Shown piece by piece: positions 37,266 through 47,066 of a stretch of DNA of 64,000 nt. The first letter of the stretch is position 1. The number at the start of each line of letters is the position of its first letter. The DNA comes from Streptomyces sp. NBC_01750. GTDB taxonomy: Bacteria; Actinomycetota; Actinomycetes; Streptomycetales; Streptomycetaceae. The DNA lies in the NCBI RefSeq assembly GCF_035918095.1, contig NZ_CP109137.1, positions 5,768,001 to 5,832,000 of the forward strand, written 5' to 3'. Both the position numbers and the translations under genes were made by a program. The notes beneath the pieces were generated by a model. It did no database searches. It saw nothing but the letters and a program-made list of their open reading frames with translations, and was not told where the DNA came from.

Positions 37266-38153
37266 ATGAAGGATCTTCCCGCCCGTCGTCTGCTCCTGGT
37301 GCACGCGCATCCGGACGACGAGTCGATCAACAACGGCGCGACGATGGCTCTGTACGCGGCCGCCGGCGCCCAGGTCACCCTGGTGACCTGCACACTCGGT
37401 GAGGAGGGCGAGGTCATCCCGCCCGACCTCGCCCATCTCGCGCCCGACCGGGAGGACCGGCTGGGCGTTCATCGCGTCGGCGAACTCGCCGCCGCGATGA
37501 AGGAGCTGGGCGTCACCGACCACCGCTTCCTCGCGGGTCCCGGCCGGTTCCGGGACTCCGGGATGATGGGCGTGGAGCAGAACCACCGCGAGGGCGCGTT
37601 CTGGAACACCGATGTGGACGAGGCGGCCCCGTATCTCGTCGAGGTGATTCGTTCCGCGCGTCCGCAGGTGCTCGTGACGTACGACCCGCACGGCGGCTAC
37701 GGGCATCCCGACCACATCCAGGCGCACCGGGTCGCGATGCGCTCCGCCGAGCTGGCCGCCGATCCCGCCTTCCGGCGCGACCTCGGCGAGGCGCACACCA
37801 TCGCCAAGATCTACTGGAACCGGGTGCCGCGCTCGGTGGCGGAGGAGGGCTTCGCCCGCCTCCGCGCCGCCGGTGCGGACTTCCCGGGCATCGCGGCCCT
37901 CGACGACATTCCGGGTGTTGTGGACGACTCCGAGATCACCACCGAAATCGACGCCACGGCGTACGCGGAACAGAAGGCGGCGGCGATGCGCGCCCATGCC
38001 ACCCAAATCGCCGTGGACGGCCCCTTCTTCGCACTCTCCAACGACCTGGGGCAGCCGATCTTCGCGACCGAGTACTACCAGTTGGTGCGGGGCGAGTCCG
38101 GCGCACCGGCCGGAGCGCGCGAACACGATCTCTTCGCGGGGGTGCCGGCATGA
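37266..38153 (+). CDS. mshB: Mycothiol biosynthesis GlcNAc-Ins deacetylase MshB
   Basis: A 295-residue zinc deacetylase that removes acetyl from GlcNAc-inositol, the second committed step of mycothiol synthesis. The LmbE-family zinc motif is HAHPDDES (H15, D18), completed by GHPDHIQAH (H147 region). [12 protein letters not shown] and FWNTD match MshB proteins closely, separating it from the related Mca amidase. The ATG at 37266 is used; the longer open frame upstream runs through the small membrane-protein gene. Its stop overlaps the next start as ATGA. No ribosome site is seen, and the transcript may be leaderless. Confidence 0.95.
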   Translation: MKDLPARRLLLVHAHPDDESINNGATMALYAAAGAQVTLVTCTLGEEGEVIPPDLAHLAPDREDRLGVHRVGELAAAMKELGVTDHRFLAGPGRFRDSGMMGVEQNHREGAFWNTDVDEAAPYLVEVIRSARPQVLVTYDPHGGYGHPDHIQAHRVAMRSAELAADPAFRRDLGEAHTIAKIYWNRVPRSVAEEGFARLRAAGADFPGIAALDDIPGVVDDSEITTEIDATAYAEQKAAAMRAHATQIAVDGPFFALSNDLGQPIFATEYYQLVRGESGAPAGAREHDLFAGVPA

Positions 38154-38572
38154 GCGGATCCACGGGCGGACAGCACGTACCGGGGGCCTGGCTCTCCCGG
38201 TCGCCGAAGCCGGGCCGGATCGCCGCCTACTTCGGACTCGCCGTTCTCGGTGCGCTCATCGGCGTCGCCGGTTCACTTGTCCAAGGGGCCTGGTTCCCCG
38301 GCGGGTTGGTGCTCGCCCTGCTTGCCACGGCAGGTCTGTTCTACGGTTCGCTGCGGGCCACCGGGACGCAGCTCGGCGTGCTGGCGCCGGCCGTGGGCTG
38401 GCTGCTCGCGATCGTGCTGCTCAGCATCGGACGCCCGGAGGGCGACGGGCTGTTCTCCGCGGGGATCGGACCGCTCGTCTTCATGCTGGGCGGAATGGCG
38501 TTGGCTGTGATGTGCGCCACGATGTCGCGGCCCCCGCACCCGGGTGGCGGGCCCGGCCGACTCGGCAAGTAG
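38150..38572 (+). CDS. DUF6113-like membrane protein after mshB
   Basis: A 140-residue membrane protein with four hydrophobic segments (about 24-42, 47-66, 72-90 and 101-122). The N-terminus and C-terminus are short and polar, and the tail ends [13 protein letters not shown]. Its ATG overlaps the TGA of mshB, so the two are translationally coupled. I recall proteins of this kind beside mshB in other Streptomyces under the name DUF6113. A role in mycothiol metabolism is possible only by position. Confidence 0.75.
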   Translation: MSGSTGGQHVPGAWLSRSPKPGRIAAYFGLAVLGALIGVAGSLVQGAWFPGGLVLALLATAGLFYGSLRATGTQLGVLAPAVGWLLAIVLLSIGRPEGDGLFSAGIGPLVFMLGGMALAVMCATMSRPPHPGGGPGRLGK

Positions 38573-38885
38573 GGCCCGGGCGGAGCAACTCTTCCCGGGT
38601 TGTGTGGCTTTCCGGGGTGTGCGAGGTCAAGGTGCCGGAGACCGCGCTCACCTCGGGCGGGACCCCCGCCATGCAGTCCTGGCGGCAGGCCCCTATGGTG
38701 GGTCGCCCCAAGGGGTGGGAAGCCACTGAACTGACCATGCCCGTACGGTCGGCGGAAATGTCGCTTTCCACAGTCCCGGGGTGTCTGTCGGCAGCGGCCA
38801 GTATGGTGGTGCGCGCCGCCGAGCCGCCCGCAGCAGTAGCTATCCAGTAAGAAACGGGCGGCGGAGCCAACCGGGAGAACCTGCT
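38573..38885. other. Intergenic region, no gene supported
   Basis: These 313 bp should hold the promoter of the long gene starting at 38886. I see no clear promoter, terminator or repeat. Open frames crossing it have no ribosome site or family-like sequence. Confidence 0.45.
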
Positions 38886-41183
38886 TTGAGTCGTGAAACT
38901 GACAGTTCGTCCTCCGGCCCCCAGGGGCGCGGTGGAGCCGCGTACCCCTCGGGGACACCGCCGTACGGATCCCGCCAGTATCCGTCGCTGCATCCTCCGC
39001 AGGGCGCTCCGGACGAGGCCGCCGACGTGGCTCCCGAGCCGCAGCCTGACGAGCCCAGGACCGAGACCACGCTGACGACGCGTATCCGGATCAACATCCC
39101 GGGTTCGCGGCCGATCCCGCCGGTCGTGATGCGTACGCCGATGAGCGACGTGGACGCCGCCTCGGCCAGACAGGACAGCGAGCGCACGGGCAGCACACGG
39201 CGGCCCGACGCGCCGGAGCAGCCTGCCGCGCCTGCGGCGGAGCCGGCGGCCGAGGAGAAGGCGCCGACCAGCGACTGGTTCGCACCGCGCAAGTCGAGTC
39301 CGGCTTCGGGTACGAGTCCGGCTTCGGGTACGAATCCGGCTTCGGGCACGAATGGGGCGGGTCTGGCGGCCTCGGCCGGACAGCAGTCCGCTCCTGCCGC
39401 GCCCACGGGGCCGGGCGCCGGCGCGAACGGCGGCGGTCCCGGTGCCGGTCTCCCGTACTTCTCGGACGGCCGGCAGGACGGTCCCGGTCAGAGCCGTCCC
39501 GGTGTGAACATTCCCGGCCAGGGCGGACCGGCGAACAGCGGTCCCGGCAACGGCGGGCCCGGAGCGCCGCGCGGTGGCGGCTCGCTCAGCGACCTCGCCG
39601 CGAACGCGGACGGCCCTGCCTCCGGCGCGAACGGCTTCGCTCCCGGGGGCAGCATGCCTCCGCTGGGTGTACGTCCGCCCGGCGCGTCCCTCGGCCCCAC
39701 CGGGCCGACGACGGGACCGGTCACCGGCAGCATGCCGCTCGGCCGGCCCCCCGGCGGTCCGGGAGCCGGCGTTCCCGGCGCGGGCGTTGCCGGTGCGGGC
39801 GGCCAGCGTGGTCCGGGAGCCGGCGTTCCCGGCGTACCGGGTCCTGGCGGTCCCCCCGGTCCAGCTTTCGGCGGTCCCGGTCCCGGTGGCGCGCCCCGGA
39901 TGTCCGACGACACCGCGGTGCTCACCCCTCAGCAGCCCGCCCCCGAGCCCGGTGGCAGCCATGTCTCCGGTGACACGCTGACCAGTGGCATCCCCGTGGT
40001 CCCACCGGAGCACCGCTCGCCCTTCCCGCCTCTCGGCGGCCCGCTCTCCGGCCCCGGCACCGGTCCGAACCCGCTGGCGCCCCACAGCTCCGGCCAGCAG
40101 GGCTTCGACGAGGGGGACTTCTCCGCACCGGAGTTCCCCGGTGGTCCCGGTGGTGGACCCGGCGGCCCCGCCGGTCCCGTGGTGCCCGCGCCCGCCGCCG
40201 CCAGGCCCGCTCCCAGCCCCAGGTCCGCGCCCGCCAAGAAGGGCCGCTCCAAGCTGGTGCTCGCCGGAGCCGGTGTGGTCGGCCTGCTCGCCGTCGCCTA
40301 CGGCGCCGGCCTGCTGATCAATCACTCCGACGTACCCAAGAGCACCACGGTGCTCGGCGTCGACATCGGCGGCGGCACCAAGGAGCAGGCGGTCAGCAAG
40401 CTCGACGCCGCCCTCGGCAAGCGCGCTGCCGGGCCGCTCCAGCTCACGGTGGGCGGCAAGAAGGAGCAGCTCGCCCCGGACAAGGCCGGACTCTCCCTGG
40501 ACAGCCAGGCCACCGTTCGCGCCGCCGCGGGCAGCGACTACAACCCGGTCTCGGTGATCGGTTCCCTCCTCGGCGCCGAGCGTGCCGCCGAACCGGTGAT
40601 CCTGGTCGACGAGGAAAAGCTGGGCGTCGCGCTCACCGACCTGGCGGGCGTCTCCGGCTCGGCTTCCGAGGGCACGATCAAATTCGAGCCCGGCAAGGCC
40701 GTCGCCATACCCGGCAAGGCGGGTCAGACGCTGGACGTGGGCCGCTCGATGATCTCGGTCAAGGACGCCTACCGCGCCCAGGTCGAGACCGGCAGGCCGA
40801 ACGTCGTCCAGCTGCCCGTCGCCACCCGCGAGCCGACCATCAAGAAGGCCGAGCTCGACCGGGCGATGAAGGACTTCGCAGAGCCCGCGATGTCCGGCCT
40901 GATCACCATCAAGGCGGGTGGCAAGCAGATCCAGTTCGGACCGGCGAAGTCGCTGCCCAAGATCCTTTCCATGAAGGCGATCGACGGCAAGCTCGTCGAG
41001 GTCTACGACAAGAAGGCGATCGACGACCTCCTCGACGGTGTCTTCGACGGCGTCATGATCACCAAGGGTGACGGCAAGAAGCACCAGCTCTCCGCGGACG
41101 ACGTCGCCCAGGCCATGGGAACGGCGCTGCGCGGCAAGTCGCCGACCGAGCGCGTCAGCGAGATAGCGCTCGACCCGAGCTAG
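38886..41183 (+). CDS. Membrane-anchored protein with PG-binding-like outer domain
   Basis: A 765-residue protein. The first 450 or so residues are a disordered cytoplasmic stretch rich in Gly, Pro and Ala. One membrane helix follows (about 459-480, KLVLAGAGVVGLLAVAYGAG), then an outer domain of about 285 residues. The outer part contains duplicated segments such as LTVGGKKEQLAPDKAGLSLD and ITIKAGGKQIQFGPAKSLPK. These resemble PG_binding_4-like modules found next to VanW or YkuD domains, but no catalytic domain follows. The TTG start follows GGGAGAACC at good spacing; longer readings lack a ribosome site. It may link envelope and cytoplasm. Function unknown. Confidence 0.8.
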   Translation: MSRETDSSSSGPQGRGGAAYPSGTPPYGSRQYPSLHPPQGAPDEAADVAPEPQPDEPRTETTLTTRIRINIPGSRPIPPVVMRTPMSDVDAASARQDSERTGSTRRPDAPEQPAAPAAEPAAEEKAPTSDWFAPRKSSPASGTSPASGTNPASGTNGAGLAASAGQQSAPAAPTGPGAGANGGGPGAGLPYFSDGRQDGPGQSRPGVNIPGQGGPANSGPGNGGPGAPRGGGSLSDLAANADGPASGANGFAPGGSMPPLGVRPPGASLGPTGPTTGPVTGSMPLGRPPGGPGAGVPGAGVAGAGGQRGPGAGVPGVPGPGGPPGPAFGGPGPGGAPRMSDDTAVLTPQQPAPEPGGSHVSGDTLTSGIPVVPPEHRSPFPPLGGPLSGPGTGPNPLAPHSSGQQGFDEGDFSAPEFPGGPGGGPGGPAGPVVPAPAAARPAPSPRSAPAKKGRSKLVLAGAGVVGLLAVAYGAGLLINHSDVPKSTTVLGVDIGGGTKEQAVSKLDAALGKRAAGPLQLTVGGKKEQLAPDKAGLSLDSQATVRAAAGSDYNPVSVIGSLLGAERAAEPVILVDEEKLGVALTDLAGVSGSASEGTIKFEPGKAVAIPGKAGQTLDVGRSMISVKDAYRAQVETGRPNVVQLPVATREPTIKKAELDRAMKDFAEPAMSGLITIKAGGKQIQFGPAKSLPKILSMKAIDGKLVEVYDKKAIDDLLDGVFDGVMITKGDGKKHQLSADDVAQAMGTALRGKSPTERVSEIALDPS
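39297..39350 (+). repeat. Three 18-bp tandem repeats in the disordered region
   Basis: Units AGTCCGGCTTCGGGTACG, the same again, and AATCCGGCTTCGGGCACG, coding SPASGT, SPASGT and NPASGT. The frame is kept whatever the copy number. Confidence 0.9.
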
Positions 41184-41196
41184 TTCTGTCACCGAT

Positions 41197-41228
41197 CGCC
41201 GGACGGCTCACTCCGAGCCCGTCCGGCG
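41197..41228 (+). terminator. Likely terminator after the PG-binding-like gene
   Basis: A 10-bp stem (CGCCGGACGG with CCGTCCGGCG) with a 12-nt loop, 13 bp after the stop codon. No T tract. Confidence 0.55.
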
Positions 41229-41236
41229 GTCGATGA

Positions 41237-41307
41237 CGAACAGACCGGGCGAACAGACCGGGTGAACCGGCGACCGGGCGAACAGACCGGGCGAACCGGC
41301 GACCGGG
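41237..41307. repeat. Tandem repeats, 13- and 16-bp units
   Basis: The arrangement is A-A-B-A-B, where A is CGAACAGACCGGG (13 bp) and B is YGAACCGGCGACCGGG (16 bp). The AB pair is a 29-bp unit present twice with one difference. It lies beyond the decayed end of the Rhs gene and is noncoding. Confidence 0.9.
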
Positions 41308-41399
41308 CGGCCACGGCGAACCAACGCGGTCTCCGCACCCGCGCTCAACCCCTGTTGTCACGGCCGCGTGCATGACATCTGTCATCCCCGAGTCACGAC

Positions 41400-44290
41400 C
41401 GCCGACACTGACGGCCGGGCCGGCCTGGTCGTACGCGTAGCTCCATGTGAGGCCCTGGGGGTTGGTGACGCGCGACACGCGCAGCTCGGTGTCGTGGGCG
41501 AACTTGTGGCGCGCGCCGTCCGGTGTGGTGCGGGCGGAGACCAGATCGAAGTGGGTGTGCTCGAAGCGGGTTTCGCCACCCATCGCGTCCGTGTGGACAA
41601 GGCAGTTGCCCTCGCCGTCGTACGTCCAGGACTGCTGCGAGCCGTCCGGATCGGTGCGGCGGGCGAGCTTGCCCTCGACGGTCCACTCCAACTCGGTGAC
41701 GCGGCCGCGCGGATCGGTGATCCGGACCGCGCGGCCGAACGCGTCGCGCGCGTAGCGGGTAACCGTGCCGAGCGGGCCGCGGATCGCCAGCGGGAGGCCG
41801 GCCGCGTCGCAACGCAGCCGGTCCAGGGCACCCAGGGAGTCGTCGACACCCGTGAGATGGCCGCGTGCGTCATGGGTAAGCCGGGTCGTCGTCCCGTTGG
41901 GGCGGGTGAAGAGGACCGGGTTGCCGCGCTCGTCGTACTCCTGACGCGACACGGCGCCGTCCGGTGACGGCGGTGAGCTGGTTCAGCTCGTTGTACTCGA
42001 CCGTGGCCGAGGTGCCGTCCGGGTGCGCGACGTCGGTGAGATTGCCTCGTTCGTCGTAGGTGTACGCGGTGGTCCGGCCGAGCTGGTCGGTGCGGGACAG
42101 GAGGTGGTCGTACCGGTCCCAGGTCTGACGGGCCGTGTTGCCCAGCGGATCCGTCTCCGCCACGACCTGGAGGTGGTCATTGAGGTGGTAAACCTTCGTC
42201 GCGCCCGTCGAGTCCGTGTAGCGGGTGATCCGGTCGCCCGTCTCCTCGTGGACGTCGTACGCGAAGGTCGACGACAGGTAGCCGTCCGGGCCGATCGTGC
42301 GGATGACTCGCCCGACGGAGTCGTATACGTACTGGAAGGTCGAGTCATTGCGGTCGGTCCAGGACGTGATGCGGCTGTCGGGGTCGTACGTGAAGCGTAG
42401 GGGCAGGTCCGAGGAGTTGATGACCTCGGTGAGGTTGCCCAGGTCGTCGTAGCCGTACTGCATGACGGTGAGCGGGCCGTCGGGAGTGCGCAGGGCGAGT
42501 TCGCGTATTCGGGCGTCCCCGGAAGTCAGCGTGACCATGTAGCCGCCGGAGTGGGAGACGACGGTCGGGGTGCCGTCGCCCTGGCGGGCGAAAGTGATGC
42601 GGTTGAGGTTGCGGTCCTCGACTTCCGTGAGCCAGTACGCGGCGGACCCGTTGTACGGGCTGCCGGTGAAAGAGCGCGTCAGGCCGGTGTGAGCGTCGGT
42701 GACGCGGTATGTCGTCTCCGCGTTGTCCTGTTCGCCGTACGAGAGCGGAAGGCGAGGGCCCTCCAGGGGCATGACCGGCTCGGAGTCGTCGGGGTGCGGC
42801 AGACGCGGATAGATCAGGAGTGAGCCGTCCTCGCGCGCCCAGACCGCGCCTCCGCCGACCGGATCGAGTTCGATGCGCTCGTCGAGGGTCGAGGCCCAGC
42901 TGCGGCCGAACCACTGGCCGTAGCGGTACTCGGACAGATGTGTGCGGCGCAGGACGAGGGGGAGGACGCCCGGCAGTGACAAGTCCGTCTGCGGGAGCGT
43001 CATCTCGCCCGTCGCGACGTCGATCGGGTCGTTCTCGCACTTCTTCTTCTCGAGGGAGATGCCCTTGCGGCGGGGCTCGTCCTTGGCCTTGCGCAGGGAG
43101 TCCGGCTTCTTGCGCGACGAGGGGCCGTCACTCCTGCCGTTCTTACCGCCGTCCTTTCCGTCGCCCTTGCGCTGCTTGGCGAAGCGGGCGCCGATGTCGT
43201 CGTCGTTGTTCTTGTGGTCCTTGGAGATCTGCTTGACGGCCTTGGGCAGCGTCTTGCCGACATGGTTCCCCATGGTCTTGACGGCCTTCTCCAGGGCGTC
43301 CATGGCCTTGTCCGCGACCGGGTCGATGGCCTCGGCGATGCTGTCGCGGCCGCGCGTGCGGCCGTGATGGGACTTGGCCTTGGTGAGCTTGCCGGCGGTC
43401 TTGCCGTGGATGTTGACGCTGACGCCGTTGAGCTGGGTGGAGGCGTGGTCGTGCTCGCCGTGTTCGATATGGACGCCCTTGCCCTTGCCGCCTCCGCCGC
43501 CCGAGCCCCCGGCGGAGGCCAGGTGCATCGCCTCCTTGGAGCCCTGCACGCCTTCGTTGAAGCCGTCCTTGCCCGCCTGCTTGGCCTGGTCGAGGTCGAC
43601 GCCTTCCTGCAACCCCAGTGCAGTGGCGCCGAGTTGGACGACGAGGTCGGCGGCGAGGCCTTCGAGGGCTGCGACGGCCGGTTCGGTCATCGCCTCGATG
43701 ACATAGCCGACCGCCTCCTCCACGCACTCCTTGATCAGGCGCCTGACGACCTCCTGGGTCGCACGCATCGCCCCGGCGCCGATCAGCGCGGACAGACCGC
43801 CCGTGACCGGGATCAGGGAGATGGCGATCCCGGCCTCGCTCGCCAGGTAGCCGAGCTGGACCAGCGCGGCGCCTTTCATGACTTCGATCGCCCCGGCGGC
43901 GGTGTCCAGCGCGCCCGCGATCGTGCGCGCCGCCGAGGCGACGTCCTTGAGGTGCTTGTCCTTGACCTTTCCCCAGTGCTCGTTGAGGGCGTCCAAGGCC
44001 TCGACGGACCCGGAACACATAGGGGTCAGCCCGGCGCCCACGGGACCACCACGAACCCAGCCCATCTCGACAGTCCAGCAGCCCACTCCGGGCCGAGCTG
44101 GAACCGCCTACTCACGAATTAGGAGCCTCTGTACGTGGTTGTTGGCGAGCTGCCCGTCGTCCTCCAGGTCCTCGGCGAACTCCCGCAAGGAGTCCGCCAT
44201 ATCGCGGTACGCGTCCTCATCGACGTTCGGCCACGAGACGCCGATCAGATCCAGCAGAGTGTCGGCCCAGTCCGGCACGGTCACAGCCAC
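41400..44290 (-). pseudogene. Broken Rhs/YD-repeat polymorphic toxin gene
   Basis: The intact ancestor began at 44290 with a WXG-like helical start (MAVTVPDWADTLLDLIGVSW). It continued through a secretion-type helical domain (DALNEHWGKVKDKHLKDVAS), a DUF6531-like junction (ENDPIDVATGEMTLPQTDLS) and a run of YD repeats. Three lesions are visible. An in-frame TAG lies at 44108-44110, inside a stretch of about 34 codons that looks inserted between VQRLL and SGSVEALDALNEHW. A frameshift near 41960 separates TVEYNELNQLTAVT from the next repeat (SRQEYDERGNPVLF). The repeat region stops near 41400, so the core end and toxin tip are missing. No immunity gene is recognised. Confidence 0.85.
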
Positions 44291-44426
44291 GGCTTGAAGT
44301 CCCCCCGTTTGAGACGCCGTTCGCAGAATGCATGTGCGAATACGGTCTCATGCGGCCGCGTAAATGATCAATGCGGATTCACGTCACAACAGACTGAGCG
44401 TCAGAGTTGCAACGGCCGGCGCCAGG

Positions 44427-44618
44427 GACGGGGTAGTGCAGCCCGAACGTGTAGTCCCGCACCCGCAAATGAGTCACGACCGCGCAGACGGAGATGAGCA
44501 CGAGGCCGACTGCCGCCGCCGTGTCGAGTGACGGGAGCCAGAAGCCGATGAGTAGGCCGAGTGCGGCCGCGGCCTTTGGGACGCCGAGCGCGGGCGTCCA
44601 CGAACGGGGGCGCCCGGC
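44427..44618 (-). pseudogene. C-terminal remnant of a DoxX-family membrane protein
   Basis: About 60 codons (ALGVPKAAAALGLLIGFWLP, then DTAAAVGLVLISVCAVVTHL and RVRDYTFGLHYP) match the last two helices of small DoxX proteins. Upstream in the same frame the sequence turns into low-complexity Pro/Arg repeats with no start or first helices. The 5' half has been lost or scrambled. Confidence 0.6.
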
Positions 44619-44671
44619 ATCCTGAGAGTCGCGACGGCGCGCGAGTGTGACACCGGGACGCTCAGGCCGCC

Positions 44672-44713
44672 CGGGACACGCGGGACGCCCGGGACAGACG
44701 GGACGCGCGGGAT
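44672..44713. repeat. Short 9-bp tandem repeats
   Basis: Four and a half units of CGGGACNNN (CGGGACACG, CGGGACGCC, CGGGACAGA, CGGGACGCG, CGGGAT). They lie where the lost 5' part of the DoxX gene should be. Confidence 0.8.
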
Positions 44714-44740
44714 ATACCGAACGATCAGGGTGTCCGGGAC

Positions 44741-45592
44741 TCAGTTCAGCATCGCCCGCGCTGCCCGCGCCTTCCCCTTGATCGTGTCCGCCGCGGTCTG
44801 GTCCACCGCCGCCACCACATCCGCGTACGCATCCAGCTCCGCCGCCCCCGTCAGGAACTCCCCGCGCTGTACGAGCAGTTGAGCCCGCTCGTAGCGCAGT
44901 CGCGCCGGATGCGAGGGCAGCAGGAGGGACAGCTCGACCGCCCACAGTGCGACGTCCGAGCGTTCCGGGCGGGTCGCGGCCCAGGCACGGATGTTGTTCA
45001 GGATGCGCACGACCACGTCGACCGGGTCCGCCGGCAACAGCATCGAAGGGTCCATGGGTGCTCCCGTAGCGCCCGCCACCAGCAGTTCCGCGTCCGGGCC
45101 CGTCAGCACACGGCCGCCCGCGAAGGGGTCCGCGAGCACCTGCTTTTCCGGGTCGCCGAAGCCCACGACGAAGTGGCCCGGCAGGGCCACCCCGTACACC
45201 GGCGCGCCCGCCCGGCGGGCGACCTCGATCCAGACCACCGAGAGGAGGATCGGCAGGCCCCTGCGGCGGCGCAGTACCTCGTGCAGCAGTGAGGACTCCA
45301 GGCGCTGGTAGTCGGCGGGCGAGCCGCCGAAATCACAGCGCCCGCCCAGGAGCTCGGCCAGCGCCGTGGCCCACGCGTGCGGATCGGTCAGGCCGAAGGG
45401 GAGCAGTCCGGCGAGCCGGTCCAGTTCGATCTGGGCCGCGTCCAGAACGGCCTCGTCCACGGAGGGGTCGGCCTCCGCGCCGACCAGCAGGCACATCAAC
45501 GCGAGGTCCGCGCGCTCCGCGCGGGCCTCCTCGGCGAACTGCTGACGCCAGTCGGGCCGGCCGGCGGGCCTGCCGGCGGATTCGTCGTGCAT
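44741..45592 (-). CDS. SirB1/transglutaminase-like family protein
   Basis: A 283-residue soluble protein of the SirB1 type: a transglutaminase-like fold followed by helical TPR-like repeats. The core contains RRRRGLPILLSVVWIEVARR, GVALPGHFVVGF and a DPFAGG turn. The usual catalytic Cys is not obvious at the expected place (RCDFGGS lies earlier), so catalysis is uncertain. The C-terminal part (about 190-283) is helical, with RPERSDVALWAVELSLLLPS. It begins 17 bp after the stop of the GNAT gene on the same strand, so the two form an operon. Function unknown. Confidence 0.8.
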   Translation of the reverse strand: MHDESAGRPAGRPDWRQQFAEEARAERADLALMCLLVGAEADPSVDEAVLDAAQIELDRLAGLLPFGLTDPHAWATALAELLGGRCDFGGSPADYQRLESSLLHEVLRRRRGLPILLSVVWIEVARRAGAPVYGVALPGHFVVGFGDPEKQVLADPFAGGRVLTGPDAELLVAGATGAPMDPSMLLPADPVDVVVRILNNIRAWAATRPERSDVALWAVELSLLLPSHPARLRYERAQLLVQRGEFLTGAAELDAYADVVAAVDQTAADTIKGKARAARAMLN

Positions 45593-45609
45593 ACGCGACT
45601 CGTACCCGT

Positions 45610-46605
45610 CTACGCAGATCGGAAGTGGTGGTAGCGGTGGTGGGTCGCGAACCCCATCGCCTCGTACAGCGCGCGCGCCCCGTCATTCTCAGTTTCCACC
45701 TGCAGCCACGCCGCGGACGCGCCCTCCTCCAGCGCGCGCCGCGCCAGCGCGGTCATCACCGTGGTCGCCAGGCCCTGGCGCCGGTACGCCGGGTCCACCT
45801 CCACCGCCATGAAGCCCGCCCAGCGGCCGTCGATCACACACCTGCCGATCGCCGCCGGCACCGCCCCTTCACCGGCCACCGAGGCGAACCACACCGACGG
45901 GCCGCTGCCCAGCACCTTCAGTACATGCGGTCCTGGTACGCCGAACCGGTGATAGCGCTGCAGCCACGCCTCGTCGAAGGAGCGCGCCAGCCGGACCCGC
46001 GCCACATCCGCGTCCAGGTCGCCGATCGGGGCGAGGGCCCCGATCCGTACCTCCGCCGAGACCTCGGGATGCCAGCCGCGCGCCTCCAGCTCCGCGCAGA
46101 GCTCCTCCTGAGTGCCCGCCGCCCCGGTCGCGGTCTGTACATACGCCGGCAGATCCCGCTCCTCGTACCACGCACGCACACGCGCCAGCGCCTCGTCGAG
46201 AGGAAGCCCGGGGTCACCGAGCGGGAGCACGGAGTTCGCGCGCCGGGTGAATCCGGCGGACGCCCGCAGTTCCCATCCGCCGAGCCGCTCGCTCTCCACC
46301 GGCTGCCAGGCGCGCGCGACGACCCCGGCGAGCTCCTCGAAATCCGCCGCGGGACCGCGTCGGCGGGCCGGCGCGGCGGGCACGACCTTGCCCGCGACCA
46401 GGGACGATTCCGGGATACGGACAGTCTCTCCGGTTCGGCGTGTGATCAGCAGCACACCCTTGTTCCATGATGTGAGAACGCCGACCGTGTCGGTGAACCT
46501 CCCGGCCCCGGAGCCGGAGTCGATCAAGCACCTCACAGACACTCGTTTACCCACGTCAATGGGTGTAATACGGACCTTGAACCGTCCGCCGCCAGTGAAT
46601 TCCAC
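45610..46605 (-). CDS. GNAT family N-acetyltransferase with N-terminal barrel
   Basis: A 331-residue protein. Residues 1-75 form a small beta-barrel-like segment (VGKRVSVRCLIDSG through ITRRTGETVRIPES). The rest is a double GNAT-like fold, with the acetyl-CoA site VDPAYRRQGLATTVMTALAR and the final module VETENDGARALYEAMGF. It would transfer an acetyl group to an unknown amine. The GTG start follows AGGAGGGG at rather wide spacing (about 12 nt). It is divergent from fdxA, sharing a 114-bp promoter region, and leads the operon with the SirB1-like gene. Confidence 0.85.
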   Translation of the reverse strand: MEFTGGGRFKVRITPIDVGKRVSVRCLIDSGSGAGRFTDTVGVLTSWNKGVLLITRRTGETVRIPESSLVAGKVVPAAPARRRGPAADFEELAGVVARAWQPVESERLGGWELRASAGFTRRANSVLPLGDPGLPLDEALARVRAWYEERDLPAYVQTATGAAGTQEELCAELEARGWHPEVSAEVRIGALAPIGDLDADVARVRLARSFDEAWLQRYHRFGVPGPHVLKVLGSGPSVWFASVAGEGAVPAAIGRCVIDGRWAGFMAVEVDPAYRRQGLATTVMTALARRALEEGASAAWLQVETENDGARALYEAMGFATHHRYHHFRSA

Positions 46606-46719
46606 AGCTCTGCGAGCCCCTCCTGTTCGGATCGTGCCCAGGAACGGAGATACTAGGGGCGGGCATCGACGACGCCGCGCTCCCGCGCAATGCCAGCCCT
46701 ACCGAGGAGGAACGACAGC

Positions 46720-47040
46720 GTGACCTACGTCATCGCGCAGCCTTGTGTCGACGTCAAGGACAAGGCGTGCATCGAGGAGTGCCCCGTCGACTGCATCTAC
46801 GAGGGCGCCAGGTCCTTGTACATCCACCCGGACGAATGCGTCGACTGTGGGGCCTGTGAGCCGGTCTGCCCGGTCGAGGCGATCTTCTACGAGGACGACA
46901 CTCCGGAGGAGTGGAAGGACTACTACAAGGCGAACGTCGAGTTCTTCGACGAGCTCGGTTCGCCCGGCGGTGCTTCCAAGCTCGGCCTGATCGAGCGCGA
47001 CCACCCCTTTATTGCCGCACTGCCGCCGCAGAACCAGTAG
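46720..47040 (+). CDS. fdxA: Seven-iron ferredoxin FdxA
   Basis: A 106-residue cytoplasmic electron carrier with one [3Fe-4S] and one [4Fe-4S] cluster. Ligand cysteines lie in CVDVKDKACIEECPVDCIYE and in CVDCGACEPVCP. The long C-terminal tail (residues 60-106) is typical of actinobacterial FdxA. The GTG at 46720 follows GAGGAGGAACGACA, so the longer ATG reading at 46690 is rejected. It is followed by a hairpin and then dapC, a neighbour pair that is common in Streptomyces and mycobacteria. Confidence 0.96.
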   Translation: MTYVIAQPCVDVKDKACIEECPVDCIYEGARSLYIHPDECVDCGACEPVCPVEAIFYEDDTPEEWKDYYKANVEFFDELGSPGGASKLGLIERDHPFIAALPPQNQ

Positions 47041-47066
47041 TACGCGGCCCGCTAGTGCGTCGCCCC

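Noticed and set aside
38481..41192. 903-residue minus-strand open frame
   Set aside because: It mirrors the low-complexity PG-binding-like gene. The sense frame has a ribosome site, a membrane helix and recognisable modules.
41155..41952. Separate Rhs gene of 265 residues
   Set aside because: It begins mid-repeat and continues the upstream Rhs frame after a frameshift. Its last third is noncoding-like, so it is part of the pseudogene.
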